Source: Viola odorata (Eukaryota > Streptophyta > Magnoliopsida > Malpighiales > Violaceae). Taken from it: DNA of 64,000 nucleotides. The DNA is taken from assembly GCA_963691705.1 (NCBI GenBank), contig OY829537.1:53172304-53236303 (forward strand). The letters are read 5' to 3'. This document shows, piece by piece, positions 12,901 to 26,209 of this stretch. The notes beneath the pieces were generated by a model, which was given only the letters and a program-made list of their open reading frames with translations, was not told the DNA's origin and made no database searches. The position numbers and the translations under genes are program-made. Position 1 is the stretch's first letter; each line of letters opens with the position of its first letter.

Positions 12901-13408
12901 TATTAAACCCTGGTGGGGTCTTGAGCTTTCATGCATATATTCTTGTTTATGCGTAATGTATGACTAGTATATATTAACCCTGCATTAGAACCCGGGTACA
13001 TATATAATTAGACATGGGATAGCAGTGAAATGATGGAGGAGAACTTTTTCTTGAAAATGTTTGAGCCTTTATAATCCCTTGTCCTTATTCGAGCTTTTAA
13101 TTTCCCATTTCTTGACAACCAAATTAAGACTCCCCTTACAGAACTTAAAATCCTTTTTGAGTAAAAAACTGGTGGGTAGTACCCTTTAGATGTTAACTTG
13201 AAGTTGAAGAAGATCATGATTATATTGCTGACAAGATTGGGATGAAAGAAGCCAAAGATGAAGGATTGATAAGGATTGTGTTGGAAAGAAAATAAGGAGG
13301 TGGTGGATTGCTGAAAACATATGTGTACCTTTGAAGTTCTTGTACTGAAAAAAAAGAAAAAGAAAGAAAAGAGTTGTATGTTCTCTGGAAAAAAAAGACA
13401 AACAAGAT

Positions 13409-14535
13409 ATGGCGGAAGAGAAGGCAAAGAACATTTTTTATCGTGGTCTTTACCCTAGTGAGTTTAATAGGATAAATGCTTGCCAATCTTCTCAAGAGAT
13501 TTGTAATGCACTTGCTATTGCTCATGTGGTCACTTCTCAAGTCAAGGATATAAGGTTAAATGTCGTAATGCGCGATTATGAGCTATTTTGTCATGGGAAG
13601 TGATGAGGCATCTATGAGCTAAGCACTATGTTTCAATGTGTCATGGGAAATCTTGACAAGGTGATGATAGAAGAGAATGGTTGATAAGATATTGAGAATC
13701 CTTCTGAGTGCATGAGATGCAAAGGTGACAACCAATTAAAGAGGTTCATGGCATGATATCTTATGGGCAACTCATTAGTTCCTTGATAGCATATGAGCAA
13801 AAGGCCAAGAACAATGAAGCAATTACAAGTCCTTTAAGAAGAAAGACATGGACTTTTAGGAAATTGAGCATGGCCATGAGTGATGCGGATTCGTTAGAAA
13901 AGAAGGAGGACTTTTTGGCCCTATTCACCAAGAGGTTTCACAAGTTTGTTAAAGGTGATATAAAGAGGGGGGGTCACAAGGGTGAGAAAGGGAGCTCTTC
14001 AAGGTACAACGAAAAGAAGGAGGCTTATGTGTGTTATGAATGCATCAAGCTTGGACATGTGAAGAGTGTTTTTCCCTTTCTTAGGAAGAAGAGAAAGAAT
14101 GAGAGAAAAAACTATAAGCCAAGGAAGAAGAGAGTAGGTGAAAGAAAATGCAATGAAGGCTACATGGAGCAATGATAGTGAAAGCACTGTTCACTCTACT
14201 CAAGCAAGTTCGGACTTAGAAGTTGAGATCTCCAATTTGTGTCTTGTGGAGGAAATTGGAAATGATGCTTCCTAAAGCACCCCTCCTACACCAAAGACAT
14301 TACCATCTTGCAAGGAAGAAGAAGAGACTATCCTCACGGCTCAAAAGGAAGTAAAAAGCGTAAATATTAAGGTAGCATCTTGCTATAGCACTAATCTTCC
14401 TAATTATTCTTTTTGCAAGATGCTTATAATGAATTTGCTAGCTATTTTGATGAGTTGTGTATTATAAATAAAAACCTCACTATAACAATGAATGAGCTTA
14501 TACATGAGATATATAGGTTTATCAAATTTAAACAC
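13409..14535 (+). pseudogene. Ty1/copia gag relic, 5' part
   Basis: Broken plus-strand frames encode a copia-type Gag. The region 13409-13603 has the capsid-like UBN2 pattern (AKNIFY, EFNRI, TSQVKD). The region 13753-14175 continues it and carries a zinc knuckle beginning CYECIKLGHVKS; the last knuckle Cys is replaced (VFPF instead of ECP). Downstream (14400-14530) a coiled-coil-like AYNEF..ELC block follows in another frame. Gag would package retrotransposon RNA in a cytoplasmic particle, but this copy is dead. The same gag appears to resume at 23177 after two later insertions. Confidence 0.7.
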
Positions 14536-14544
14536 TAGGATCGA

Positions 14545-15660
14545 TGATACGATCTCCTCTTAGTCAAGACCATGATGAAAACATGATGCATAAGGATGAT
14601 TCGTTTATGGAGATTCACGAGGTGACCTCTTTTGTAGAAATCAAGCACGAGCCCACCATATATTATGTTTTCTTGGTGGTGAGTGGATACATGGTGCTAG
14701 AAGATGTGGTGTCCATTGTGCACAAATACATTTGTACGGGCTAAGGCGAAATGGTTAAAGTTTTGACTTCAAGGATGAAGTCTTAAAAAGGGGAAGGTGA
14801 TGATACGATCCCATCTTGGTCAAGACCCAAGACTAGGCCAAGATTGAGGCCAGGGCTAGCTCGCACAACAAAAAGGCCAAGGCCAATAAGGACTTTGCCC
14901 AAGGCCACTTGGGCATCGCTGAGGCCTCGTGTCGCCTTTAAAATAATTTAGGTCAAGACTTATAAGAAGTTCAGGCTACACTCTCGCTTGAAACTGTCCT
15001 CACTCACACTCTGGCCTAGCTTGGCCATACGTGCCAGCGGCCCCGCGTTAGGCCTAGTGACAACCTAACCAAGCGTTTGGCTAGCGCACGCCAATACAAG
15101 CAATACTTGTGGCCTGGACCAATTCGGCCACCTCATGTAATAAGAAAAATGACTCCATTTCAAGCTTATAACACGCTTACAGGAACATTCCTTATTCCTT
15201 AGGGTTACTATATGTGGGTGCTTCCTAGTTATTTGTCTTTTGGCTAGTGTTTAAGTACTAGCCTCTCTTAGTATTTATTTATTGAATATTTTATTTAGTG
15301 AGATTTCCTTCAAGCTATTCAACTAAATCCCCTTGCTTGCCGCTAGGTTTGAGGCACCTTTTATCCGGTCAAGTAAAATGTTAACTCATCATTTTCCTTT
15401 CTTATAATCATTTGCGAATTTCAATTAAAGTTTGTTCTTGTTTTTGATTTCCAATCCCAATTTGAACTAGATCCTTTTGTGTGTTCAAGCTCACTTAACC
15501 TCACTTAGGTGTTGATGCATTTCATCCATTAATGTCCATCAAAACCCCATCTAAAGTGCTTGAGTTGTATTAATCATGGATGAGAATATTAGTCTACTTC
15601 TTGTGAAAGATGACTAAATGTGATTCTTGTGTGAGATTTTCAAAGATCTTTGGAAGCTTG
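14545..15660 (+). mobile_element. Ty3/gypsy 3' end and LTR-like segment
   Basis: A purine run AAAAAGGGGAAGGTGA (14785-14800) is followed directly by TGATACGATCCC at 14801. This is the arrangement of a polypurine tract and LTR start also seen in the chromoviruses of this window. A similar start TGATACGATCTCC occurs at 14545. The far end of the LTR was not found. It appears inserted within the copia relic. No intact coding sequence. Confidence 0.4.
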
Positions 15661-15664
15661 AGGT

Positions 15665-17083
15665 TGATCACCGGTCGAGAGTGTCAAAAATAAAATGAGA
15701 TTACAACTTCTAAATAGTAACAAGAGGTTCATCCATAGAGACTCCCTGGGTGTGTATTTCTTGTTTGACTTCCTCGTCACTGAAAAAGGTTGTTTGGTTT
15801 TGAAACTAGAAAATGAATGAATTGAATTTAAACAATTAATTATGGCTTGGTCAGAAGCTTGGCTAAGATAAAATAGTCGGGTTGAAAATTCAGTAGATGG
15901 GAATTCCTGGTAAGGGCATTTTGGGAGCATAAAAATTACGTTTCTTATAGTTCGATCATCGATTTAGTGATATTTACCTTCATCTTCATAGTAATGCTAT
16001 AGAATGCAAGGACTCCTATACACTCCTACCCCCCCATTCAAATTCCCTAGCGGGTTCTCCCTACTAGACAATCCTAACCAAATAGCACCTTGCTGGCTAA
16101 AGGGTTTACTACTTTGGTTGATGGTATGATTCGATTCGACAAGGCGCAATCCTCATCAAGGGCATAGGGGAAGACAATACCTAACTCAAGCTACCTCTCA
16201 AACGAGGCCCTAGGTTGTCAATCTGGTCTGAGTTATATTGTTTGTTCTCTCTAGCCTATCTCGAGTACTGGTTATCTACTTTGCCTATCCGGTTTCGCTC
16301 GTCCCCTTCTAGGTTGACTGCACTTTCAAATTATAATTTAAGAGTGATTAATTCTAAACTTTAACAAGAAAGTGTTTCATTAAATCAGAGAACAAACAAT
16401 TATGAAGATAGAGATTATTAAGAATATTTAGACCTCACGCAATTATAAGAAACATAGCTCAATTAGCTGTTACCAAGAATGTGTGTTTAGCCGGACTTTA
16501 TCATGGAAGAAAATGATTCTATTTTTTTCCATAAGCAAGAAAATGATTCTATTATTTGCATAAAGGAGAAGAAATCCATAAATTCCAATACTAAAAAATT
16601 ACAGAGCAAAAATAAAAATGTTGTCCAGAGAACGAGGAAAGAGGAGTCCCATTCTACAAGGGCTTCCAACAGCTTTTAGCATAAATTGTCTTCTAGTCCT
16701 ACTCTAACTCTATCTCTTTCAAAATAAAAAGATTAGGATAGAAGAGAACTAAAGATAACAATAATTGTTTGAGAAAATTCAAATATTGTTCAAGAAGGAG
16801 TCTTTCAATTGTGATCGCAAATCCCTCAAATTTCGCAGCCACTGCAACTGCCATCTCATGTCCTCAAGTATCATACTGTAGTCTATCTTTGTCTGGACTA
16901 TCTTGGCCAAGCCCGTGGCCAAGACAGATTTGAATGCCAGATTTCATCTCCTACTGCTACTGTCCTTCAATTGTTGCGCTAGTAATTCTGCAAAAGTGGG
17001 GAGAATCCATAGAAATCAATAGCTTTACAACCCAATTTACAAGTAATTAGACAGTAAAAGTATGATAATTTAAAGCTCAATCA
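15665..17083 (-). repeat. 3' LTR of the Athila-type element
   Basis: Starts TGATCACCGGTCGAGAG and ends CTCAATCA on the plus strand, nearly the same as the right copy. The right copy is about 115 bp shorter because of scattered indels. The same LTR family also gives the solo LTR at 45319-62887. Confidence 0.82.
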
Positions 17084-17102
17084 AATTCTCCCACACTTAA
17101 AC
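17084..17102 (-). other. Polypurine tract, Athila-type element
   Basis: On the minus strand this reads AAGTGTGGGAGAATT directly before the 3' LTR. It is the usual second-strand primer position and a typical Athila form. Confidence 0.6.
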
Positions 17103-18401
17103 TATGCTTGCCCCTAAGCATACTAACTCGATAACAAAGCAAGACACACAAAAGAAATAAAAACCAGAAAGCATTCGTTTCTAAGCATCTGGCTCATCAC
17201 ACATAATTTTTGGGCATTTCAATCCATAACTCCATCCTGCATTATCATGGCCTACCAATACCCCAAACATCCTACATCCATATAGTGCCATGATCAAGTG
17301 CTCTACGATAGAATTATGCAGTAGGAACAAAACAATTTGATTACAAAATTAATTGTCCTCCCATTATTCGCAAGCAACACAAACTGCTGACTTTCAAGCA
17401 ACTTCTTAAACAGTCATGAAATTGTAGAATTTTAAAATGCAGCACATAATCACAACAAGCTTTCTTTTTCTTTGCTTGTTTTTCTTTTCTTTTGGCTTTT
17501 CTTTTCAACATATACTTTTTTTTGTTCAAGCAATTCATAATATTTATGTATATATTATTCAACATTTGAAAGAAAAATATGCATGCTCACGCACACCATC
17601 AATGATGCTGGCTTCGGCCCTTAAGGGCACACAACTAGCAACCAGAATTTTGTCTCAAGACAAGCGAGAGATGGTGTCGAACCACCAACTCAATTTGGGA
17701 TGAGGGCAAGGTGGTGGACAAAACAAAGGCAGTCATACAATAGCAAATAGAAAGACTTTGCACATATTGCAATAACTTAAAGACTAGCAGTTTATGCAGC
17801 TAGAGACATTGATTGATTATTGTCATGACAAATCAATTTTGGGTGTTCTTCTTGCAAAATTCAGATATGAAGCACCAGTATCATGAAACTATACACATAA
17901 GGAATGTTTAAAAAGTACTAGGTAACGTACTCTTATAGGCATTGAAATGTTATACCCATTAGGATGCCTTGATAGCAAAACATGGAGTTAAGTAGTCAAG
18001 TACCTTTGCTTCCTATGTGATGAGGCTTATGCTTAAGTACAAGATGGTTTCTGGTTTTTGAAAAACAACACAGATCATCCAGTCTATCTAAAAACACACA
18101 AAATCAAAACAGAAAATTATGCGTCCTAATCCTATAAAAAGAAATAAAACCTAGAGTGTCTTGGCCTGTGGCTTGGCCAAGACATTCTAAAAAAAAATCA
18201 TGCATAAAAAGCAGTGTAAAAAATAAAGAAAAATACACAAAGTCATATATACACTTAAAACTCCCCCCCCCCACATAGAAGACACATTGTCCTCAATGTG
18301 TGTTGGAGATGGAAAAGAAGAAAGGATAAAAAATAAAGAAAATAAAATATAAAATAAAATAAATGAAAAAAGAAAAAAAGAAAGAAACGACCTGGGGTAG
18401 T

Positions 18402-19180
18402 TTAACTTGGAGGAGAGGATCTTGGAGGGACAACCGCGACATCAAAATTTTGGTGGAGACTAGTTGTGTACTGGAGAAGGGCGTTCAGACCACCCATGAA
18501 CTCTTGGAGCAACGTGTTAGTAGCTCGTTGCTGGTCAAGGAGGGCAGTGGTCCATGCTGGGGTAGAGGTAGTTACTAGAGGGGTTTCTTGGTCTAGTTCT
18601 GGAAAAAATATCTTGGCTAAGACAACTACTGAAGCGGAATTTTCCCTCTGATTTTGTATGCTCTCCTCGCGCAGCATCAACCCTGGAAATAAGTGTATAG
18701 GATGTTATGTGGATCAACGGAATGCCTCTAAACTTATTTATAAAAAATCAAAAGAGGAAAATTGAAAGTAAATGAAATAATGGGTTACCTCCCACGCAAC
18801 GCCTTTTTTTATTATTTTGGGCTCGACATTACCATGATTTCACATCAAGAAACTTCTCCAAATTTGCTCCATGCAATAAGCTTGTCAGGACCTTTGGGTG
18901 ACACTCCTTTGACAGCCCCTAAAGGTATAAGTAGAAATGGATCAGGAGGCTTCTCAAGTTCAAACTTCGGTTGTTCCTGCATCACAAATGGTGAGTTTTG
19001 GCTACTGTGAACAGTAGGAAACTTGAGAAAATGGCCAGTCCAATTCATCAACTTAGGAGGTGCAGTTTCAACCACGACTTCTTGCTTTTCCATCAGCTTA
19101 TCTTTTGTAATCACCCTGCTAGGAATATACTTAAGAGTGTCTATCTCTAGTGCCATAGATTCTTCATTCTTTTTTGCCAA
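18402..19180 (-). pseudogene. Unassigned 3' coding remnants of the Athila-type element
   Basis: Minus-strand frames at 18845-19180 (111 codons) and 18402-18680 (92 codons) look coding-like but match no domain I recognise. They are not RT or integrase. Between them, near 18781-18805, is a GCGTTGCGTGGGAGGTAACC motif (minus strand), a conserved non-coding element of Athila-type retrotransposons. A relative occurs at 59090-59113. Confidence 0.4.
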
Positions 19181-19358
19181 CTTTCCTTCTTCCTCTGCTG
19201 TTAACTTGTTAGATATGATTACTAGTAGAGTTCATTCTTGGCTAAGAAGGTGGCTTGGAAGTCTTTTAAACTCAATTTTTGGTGCCTGCACACTTGAAGG
19301 TAGAAGGCTAGGATAAACTTTTGGTAATTCATAGCTATTAGAAATATCAGTATATGAT

Positions 19359-19882
19359 TCAAAAAAATTTAAGATCAGAAATAGTGTCTTGCAATTCATC
19401 ATTAGCCACAAATTCTTCTTCCTTCAACTTTCCACCTGAGATTCCCCTATTAAGAGTATAGTCAAGAGAGTTAGTTGCATTCGATTTGTAACCCTCATCA
19501 ACAACATGTCCATTCGATTCATAACCCTCATCAACATCATGTCCAAGGATCTCCACAAAGTTAACACTATATGTCTCATTAGGATTTTTATTGGCATCAT
19601 ACATGCAAAACTTGTTCTTAGGAAAGGTCTTCTTAACAACACATCAGTAGAATTCAATGAAACAGAAGTGTTCATCTCAACTATGTAGAAATCCACAGGA
19701 TAAATAAAATCATTCACCTGCACCAATACATTTTCCACAATTCCCTTAGGGAGAATAATAGATTTGTCAGCAAGTTGAATCACTACCCTAGTTTCTTTCA
19801 TGGTACCAATGTTCAATTTTTTAAATTTAGAAAGAGACATCATATTGATACCTGCTCCCAAGTCGCATAAAGCTTTTTCCAT
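19359..19882 (-). pseudogene. Athila-type aspartic protease fragment
   Basis: Two overlapping minus-strand frames. The longer (19424-19882) begins MEKALCDLGAGINMMSLSKF, which carries the active-site pattern DLGAxIN. It continues with QLADKS, GIVENVLVQV, VDFYIVEM and a degraded LRRPFLRT where LGRPFLAT is usual. In related elements this retropepsin cleaves the Gag-Pol polyprotein. The frame shifts near 19600, and no RT follows, so it is inactive. Confidence 0.7.
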
Positions 19883-20152
19883 TCGTTGGTTACCTATTTT
19901 TCATGGAATTGCAAAGGTGCCTTGATCCTAGCATTTTTCTGGAAGTTTTGTCTGTAAGACTGCAGATACATTTTGATTTACGCTTATTCTCCCAGCTCCT
20001 GCAAGTTTCTTCCTGCCACTGCATAATTTTGTAAGGAATTTAGCATAACTAGGAACTTTAGCAATAAGATCAAGCATAGGTATATTAACTGCTATTTTCC
20101 TAAAAATACTCATAAATTCCCCCTCCTCCTCTTCCTTTTTGGTCTTTGTAAG

Positions 20153-21828
20153 TCATGGTGGAAAAGGTGGATGAATTTCCTGCTCTTCTTGCTGGACTGG
20201 GAGTTCTGTGATTGTCTTAGTCCTGGTCTTGGTCTTGATCGCCGGCTTGGTCAAGACAGTTTCTTCTAGGCCAACTTCTGCCTCTGGTTCCAATGTCTGC
20301 ATCTGAACTTCTGGATCAGTCTTTGCACCAGCTCTCTCAGGTAAGTCTCTTTCATTCCTCAAAATCATGGCCCAAGCATTATATTTGGGATTATCCACTA
20401 TGGTTGATGGTAACTTACCTTGGGTATTTTGCTGATTTACAACTAACTCACTTATCTATTTTTGCGTGTCGGCTAGGATCAACTGTGTTGCTTACATGAA
20501 CTTATGAAAGGTCTCTTCCATAGGCACGCCAATGATCTAGAGAGGCTGTGGTGCAAGAGGTAACTATGGCATGGGAGGTTGGTTCTGTGGAGGCCGAGGC
20601 TGGAAATGCTGAAAGTTAATTGGCGATTGCTGAGGTTGACTAGGCTGACTCTGACTCTGGTGGGTGGATCCTATCACCATCGCAGATTTGGATGGCTTCT
20701 CTAGAAGTACTAGTTGCTTTCATGAGGGAACTGGTTCTAATTGTACCCATAAGCCGCATTCACTTGAACTGGATCACCCAGTTGCTGCACCATATAGCAA
20801 TTGTGTGTCGGATGATCCTGTTGTTGACATAATCCGTACAGCATGGCTACCTGTTCAGGGGCTGCCGCCAGTACTGGTACACATGCAGAGAGATTTTGCA
20901 ATAAGTTAGTTATTTCAGATAGTTTTTGTTCAACATTAATTGAATTCAAACTAGAAGGAACAAAATTTCTCTAAGCGGCGACACTGTTGTGGTAGTTGTC
21001 AGCCATTGTCTAGAGAAATAGCTTGGCCCGGGTGGGAGTGAGATCTTGTAAAGCTCCACCTGCTGCAACATCCACTCAGTCCTTATCCTTCTAATTCATA
21101 CCATCATAAAAGTATTGGATAAGGGCTTGGGGGGTCACTCCATGTGTAGGGCATATGACTTGCAAATCCTTGAACCGTTGGTGGTACTCACCAAGGCTCT
21201 CATTGCTCCTTTGCTGGACAACAACTAATTTTTTTCTTGTAGCCCCTGCCTTGCTGGCATTCCAATATTTGTTAAGGAAGACCGATGACATTTCATCCCA
21301 TGTTGTGATCATGTTGTGGGGCAAACTAGAGAACTAGTTTTTGGCCGAGTCATCTAGGGACCATGGGAACACCTTCAACTTGGCTCTTTCAATGGACATA
21401 TTGGATGGCTTCAAAGTATCACACTCCAAATGAAGATTCCTTAAATAAGTATAAGGGTTTTCATTGGAGTGCCCGTGGAATTTCTTGAGGTTGGAGATTA
21501 TATTGGTCTTTATAGAGCAATTGTTTTGTACATGAGCAAGCTGAATGCATGAGTAGGCTTCCTGTTCAACTCATCTGTTTAGCTCTCTCAAAGTCTGCTC
21601 TTGTGGCTCGGCTGCCATATCTGGGATTTCTTCTTCTTCTTGGCCACTAGCTTGACCAAGCTCGTTGACAGAATTAGAATTTGACTGAGAATCAGAAACT
21701 TTTGATTCCGTTAGTTCTTGGAGTTTTCTTTTGAATTTCTTCCTGATATGAGTCTCGGTTCTTGTAAGCTCTGGGTTATATGTAATTAGTTCTGCTTTTG
21801 AGGACCTAGTCATCAACAAGAAAAACAA
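20153..21828 (-). pseudogene. Athila-type gag pseudogene
   Basis: Minus-strand pieces in register form one Gag. The N-terminal leader (21571-21828) has LITYNPELTRTE and ends TLRELNR. The capsid core (21091-21324) has WDEMSSVFLNKYW, ESLGEYHQRFKDL and CPTHGV. A C-terminal segment (20737-20949) has a Cys/His cluster CQQQDHPTHNC, a relic zinc knuckle. In-frame stops separate the pieces. A functional copy would assemble virus-like particles. Confidence 0.72.
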
Positions 21829-21848
21829 AAACTACAAACACCGTTAGA

Positions 21849-21869
21849 ATCCCTGACAACGGCACCAAA
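21849..21869 (-). other. Primer-binding site, Athila-type
   Basis: Read on the minus strand just inside the 5' LTR: TTGGTGCCGTTGTCAGGGAT. It resembles the TGGCGCCGTTGCCGGGGAT site complementary to tRNA-Asp that is known from Athila-lineage elements, with a few changes. Confidence 0.7.
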
Positions 21870-21872
21870 ATT

Positions 21873-23176
21873 TGATCACCGGTCGAGAGTGTCAAAAATA
21901 AAATGAGATTACAACTTGCAAATAGTAGCAAGAGGTTCATCCACAGAGACTCCCTGGGTGTGTATTTCTTGTTTGACTTCCTCGTCACTGAAAAAGGTTG
22001 TTTGGTTTTGAAACTAGAAAATGAATGAATTGAATTTAAATAATTAATTATGGCTTGGTCAGAAGCTTGGCCAAGATAAAACAGTCGGGTTGAAAATTCA
22101 GTAGATGGGAATTCCTGGTAAGGGCATTTTGGGAGCTACGTTTCTTATAGTTCGATCATCGATTTAGTGATATTTACCTTCATCTTCATAGTAATGCTAT
22201 AGAATGCAAGGACTCCTATACGCTCCTACTTCCCTCCTCTTCAAATTCCATAGTGGGTACTCCGTACTAGACAATCCTAACCAAATAGCACCTTGCTGGC
22301 TTAAGGGTTTACTACTTTTGTTGATGGTATGATTCGATTCGACAAGGCGCAATCATCATCAAGGGCATAGGGGAAGACAATACCTAACTCAAGCTACCTC
22401 TCAAACGAAGCCCTAGGTTGTCAATTTGGTGTGAGTTATATTGTTTGTTCTCTCTAGCCTATCTCGAGTACTAGTTGTCTATTTAGCCTATTCGGTTTCA
22501 CTCGTCCCCTTCTAGGCTGACTATAGTTTCAAATTATAATTTAAGAGTGATCAATTCTAAACTTTAACAAGAAAGTGTTTGATTAAATCGAAGAAGAAAC
22601 AATTATGAAGATAAAAATTATTAAGAATATTTAGACCTCATGAAATTATAAGAAACATAGCTCAATTAGCCCTCACCGAGAATGGGTGTTTAGCTAGATT
22701 TTGTCATGGAAGAAAACGATTGTATTATTTGCATAAAGGAGAAGAAATTTTAAATTCTAGAAATGGAAAATTACAGAGAAAAAATGGAAATATTGTCCAG
22801 GGAAAGAGGAAAGATGAGTCCTTTTCTACAAGGGCTTCTAACAGCTTTTAACATAATGTGTCTTCTAGTCCTACTCTAACTCTCTCTTTCAAAATAAAAC
22901 GATAAGGATAAAAGAGAAGTAAAGATAAAGATAATTGTTTGAGAAAAATCAAATACGAGGGAGTCCCTCTTTCAATTGTTATGGCAAATCCCTAAAATAT
23001 TGCAGCCAGTGTAACTGCCATCTCGGGTCCTCAAGTCTCCTACTGTTACTATCCTTCAATTGTTGCGCTTCCAAGTAATTCTGCAAAAGTGGGGAGAATC
23101 CATAAAAATCAATAGCTTTACTGCCCAATTGAAAAGTAATTAGACAATAAAAGTATGAGAATTTAATGCTCAATGA
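21873..23176 (-). repeat. 5' LTR of the Athila-type element
   Basis: Direct repeat of 15665-17083, starting TGATCACCGGTCGAGAG on the plus strand. The outer end reads CTCAATGA where the partner has CTCAATCA, so the terminal CA is mutated. Confidence 0.82.
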
Positions 23177-23810
23177 AGGTCTAAGATAGAAAGCCTACAA
23201 GTTGACTTGGCCAAATTCACACTAGAAAAACATATTCTCAACACTCTCTTTGGCTTTCAAAGGAGTGGTGGTGAGACTAGTGGACTTAGTTTTGACATCA
23301 CAAATTACAAGAGTGGATTTGTTAACTCTTTTATTAAGGCAAGCTCTCCAATGATCAAATCAATCCTAGGAATCCTAAACCCATTTATGTATGCAATTAT
23401 TGTAAAGGATGTGGTCCTTTAGTATACTTTTGTTATGTCCGAAAGGGCCTTATGAAAGGTGGACAAGCTTGGGTACTGAAATTTGCGAAAGCCAACAATG
23501 GAGGACTCAACATTGGTTGGGTACCTAAATCTACCTAATTTTGTTTTATATGTATGCCAGAAGTTGTATGGTCACAAATGGTATCAAGATAGCGGGTGTT
23601 CCAAGCATATGACGGATGATGGAAGCAAGTTCACCCATTTGGAGGAAAAAGATAGTGGAAAGACTTGGTCATCTAGGTATGAAATTAATAGCAAAACTTG
23701 CTAAGAAAGAGTTGGTGAGGGGACTTCCTAAGCTAAGTTACGAGAAGGATGGTCTTTTCCATGCTTGCCAACGTGGGAAACTTACAAGAAGAATATGGTA
23801 AATACTGCAA
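23177..23810 (+). pseudogene. Ty1/copia relic, gag end, protease and pre-integrase part
   Basis: After the Athila insertion the copia sequence resumes. It shows IESLQVDLAKFTLEK (Gag coiled coil), SGFVNSFIKAS, then KWYQDSGCSKHMT with the copia protease active site DSG, and then LVRGLPKLSYEKD and ACQRGK, the GAG-pre-integrase signature. Frames are broken, and the element ends before integrase and RT. LTRs were not found. Confidence 0.7.
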
Positions 23811-25485
23811 GGTAATGAAGTGTTATATGGTTTTATACTTGGTGTGCAATAAGAGATGTGGATACTCATGTCAGTTTTAAATGTTCTGTTATTTTTTCAT
23901 AACTTCATTCCTTAGAATAATTTGATTGAGTTAACCTTCAAGCTTGATTATGGTGAACTATTTATAGTTGGGATTTGTCATAGCTGATGAATGCTTGTTT
24001 ACAACTTCAAATTGTTAAGTTATATGGCTTCTACTAGTGTGTATCTAAATGAAATATGAACTTGTGCTTGCTATAAGTTTCCGCTAATATTGCTTTCACT
24101 GATTACTTATAATTTTGTTAAAAGACAATACTTTGTGATCATACTCTAGTTATGATTGAACTCATGTTGATGTTTGATGTTTAATTAGGCGTGACTTGAG
24201 TTGAACATAGGTTATAATAGTTAAACTTGAGTCGTAAGGTAATGCTCGCTGTAGCTAAACCAGTAGCTAAATGTTGGCATTAGACTTATTCTTCCATTAA
24301 AACCTTAAGAAAGAATTTAAACAAAGGTCCTCAATATAATCGACCCAAATAGACTTCCCACCCATTAACACCAAAATTTGAGTTGATAGACTCGCCCGAG
24401 TTTCAAACTACAAGAAACCTAATCACCTCTAGTCCAAACTTGTTCACTTAAATTTAGTCAGCACAAATAATGCTCCCCCAATTAATTTGCAATGGTTATA
24501 AACATGCCTACATCTCTAGCGAACAAAGGAGTACCCAAGCACTAAATCCATACGAATCTACTTCCATCCTCCATCTCCTTTTCCCATATTCTAACCTCAA
24601 GAACATCATCTTCAAGGGTTGTTCACCTTGAGTGCTTCCTCTATATCCTTCACCATATCAAACTCAAAGATAATTTAACCACCACTCATAACTTGAGTCT
24701 TGAAAAACATGAATATCCGGAGTTGATTTGATCTCACTAGGAATTAAGTAACCCTTGTTCTTCTTTGCACACGACATCTCAATGATCTCCCCGTCCTTCA
24801 TTCCTACTAGTCTTATATACGCCAGGCACACTCATTTTAGGTTTCTAAGCATCAAGTCATGAGGGGCCTCTAAAAGATAACAAATAACCTGCTTACTCAT
24901 AGGAGCCCTATGATCCACCAAGCAATCATCCATCATCTTATCTACTTTCTAACTTCCCAATGTCTATCAATTCTCACCAAATTACAGTAGAGAGAAGATG
25001 CCTCAATGCTACATCCCAACACTCTAATAATATTTTGTACACATACCACATCAATAAAACTTCGTCGTCTTTTATTCCTCTAAGTCGGGATAAGACCTCA
25101 ACCACTTTTCTTAGGTCACATAGTTGCCACTTCCTAGTAATGACACACCAAAGACTTTGCTATGATTTGACTAGGAGAATTCTCTATGTATAAACTAACA
25201 ATTCCCTCATTCTCTACATCAACTGGTTGTGCGATGAGTTCAGGTGAAGGTTTTGGTGAGATCCGATATTAGGGATGAGGCCTGTAGTGGAATTTGATGA
25301 GGGTTAGGGTTAGGATTTCTAGAGGGGATATGGTTTTGGGAGAGCTTCGAAGACATGGTGTTTTTTTCTTGGGTCATTGTGGTAGTCACACTTGATTGGA
25401 ATGCAACAGTTCTTGATAACCCAATGTGAAAAACTCTGGTTAGGAATCTCCAAAATAGTTCACCCTCAATGCCCAATATTGCCAA
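23811..25485. other. No gene recognised
   Basis: Low-coding sequence with only short frames. The minus-strand ORF at 25240-25485 has no recognisable domain. It may include unclassified retrotransposon debris. Confidence 0.5.
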
Positions 25486-25499
25486 GCTTGATCTTGATA

Positions 25500-25990
25500 A
25501 AAAGAAAGGTTATATATGAACGATCATGATGATTCAACAAGCAATTCACTATGAACGATTCATCAAGAATGATTTATCAATCAATGAGCTTGATTCTCCA
25601 ACCAGTCAGTTATATCTAGCAAAATATCAACAACCTAGCCACAACTCGTGGACATGATCTCCACCTTTGTGGGTGAATCTTCAACAGTATTATCTTCCTA
25701 ATTATTAGGTATTATCTCAATTAAATGAGAATATTATCTTTCCTTAATAGTATGACTTCACAACCACTATAGATACAAAGTATACATCATCAAGGTACGC
25801 ACGCATACAAACCCTAACCTACACTATACTCGAATATTTACTAATTTGATCATCGGAGCTTCTACGCTAGGACCACACCCAACGCCTTATAGGTACATCG
25901 ATTGTCGAGTCAAGGCTCATCCAGATCATCCGTTGTTCATCACCCTGGTAAGCAAGATATTATTACTATTTTATTAGTGGATTTGAACCG
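25500..25990. mobile_element. Possible old LTR fragment
   Basis: The stretch around 25740-25980 resembles the R-U5 end of plant Tat-type LTRs: a run of short leader-like sequence, then CATCGGAGCTTCTACGC and a GGTACATCGATTG block. No partner LTR or target duplication was seen. Confidence 0.25.
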
Positions 25991-26209
25991 CAACCTTTCA
26001 CAAGGTACTTAAATTTTTCACTAATGAACCAACCTCGGTAACTCCACAATCAATCAATCAATAATCCATTTATATTTTTAATTATAAGATCAAGTTCAAA
26101 GTTCCCTGTTAGGCATATAGATGAGAAATGTACTTGGTTATTACTCCCCTTTGATATACTAATATTACATTACATTAGGAGAAGAAAAAAGAGAGAAAGA
26201 TATGGAGGC

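Larger units (their letters stand above)
15665..23176 (-). mobile_element. Athila-type LTR element with gag and protease only
   Basis: Two long direct repeats (15665-17083 and 21873-23176) flank an interior of about 4.8 kb read on the minus strand. The order is right LTR, PBS, gag pseudogene, protease pseudogene, unknown 3' frames, PPT, left LTR. The flanking pentamers are GAGGT (15660-15664) and AAGGT (23176-23180), a target duplication with one change. No reverse transcriptase, RNase H or integrase motif is visible in the interior, so it is a non-autonomous derivative or has lost these domains by deletion. It interrupts the copia relic. LTR length and sequence divergence suggest an old insertion. 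Confidence 0.8.
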
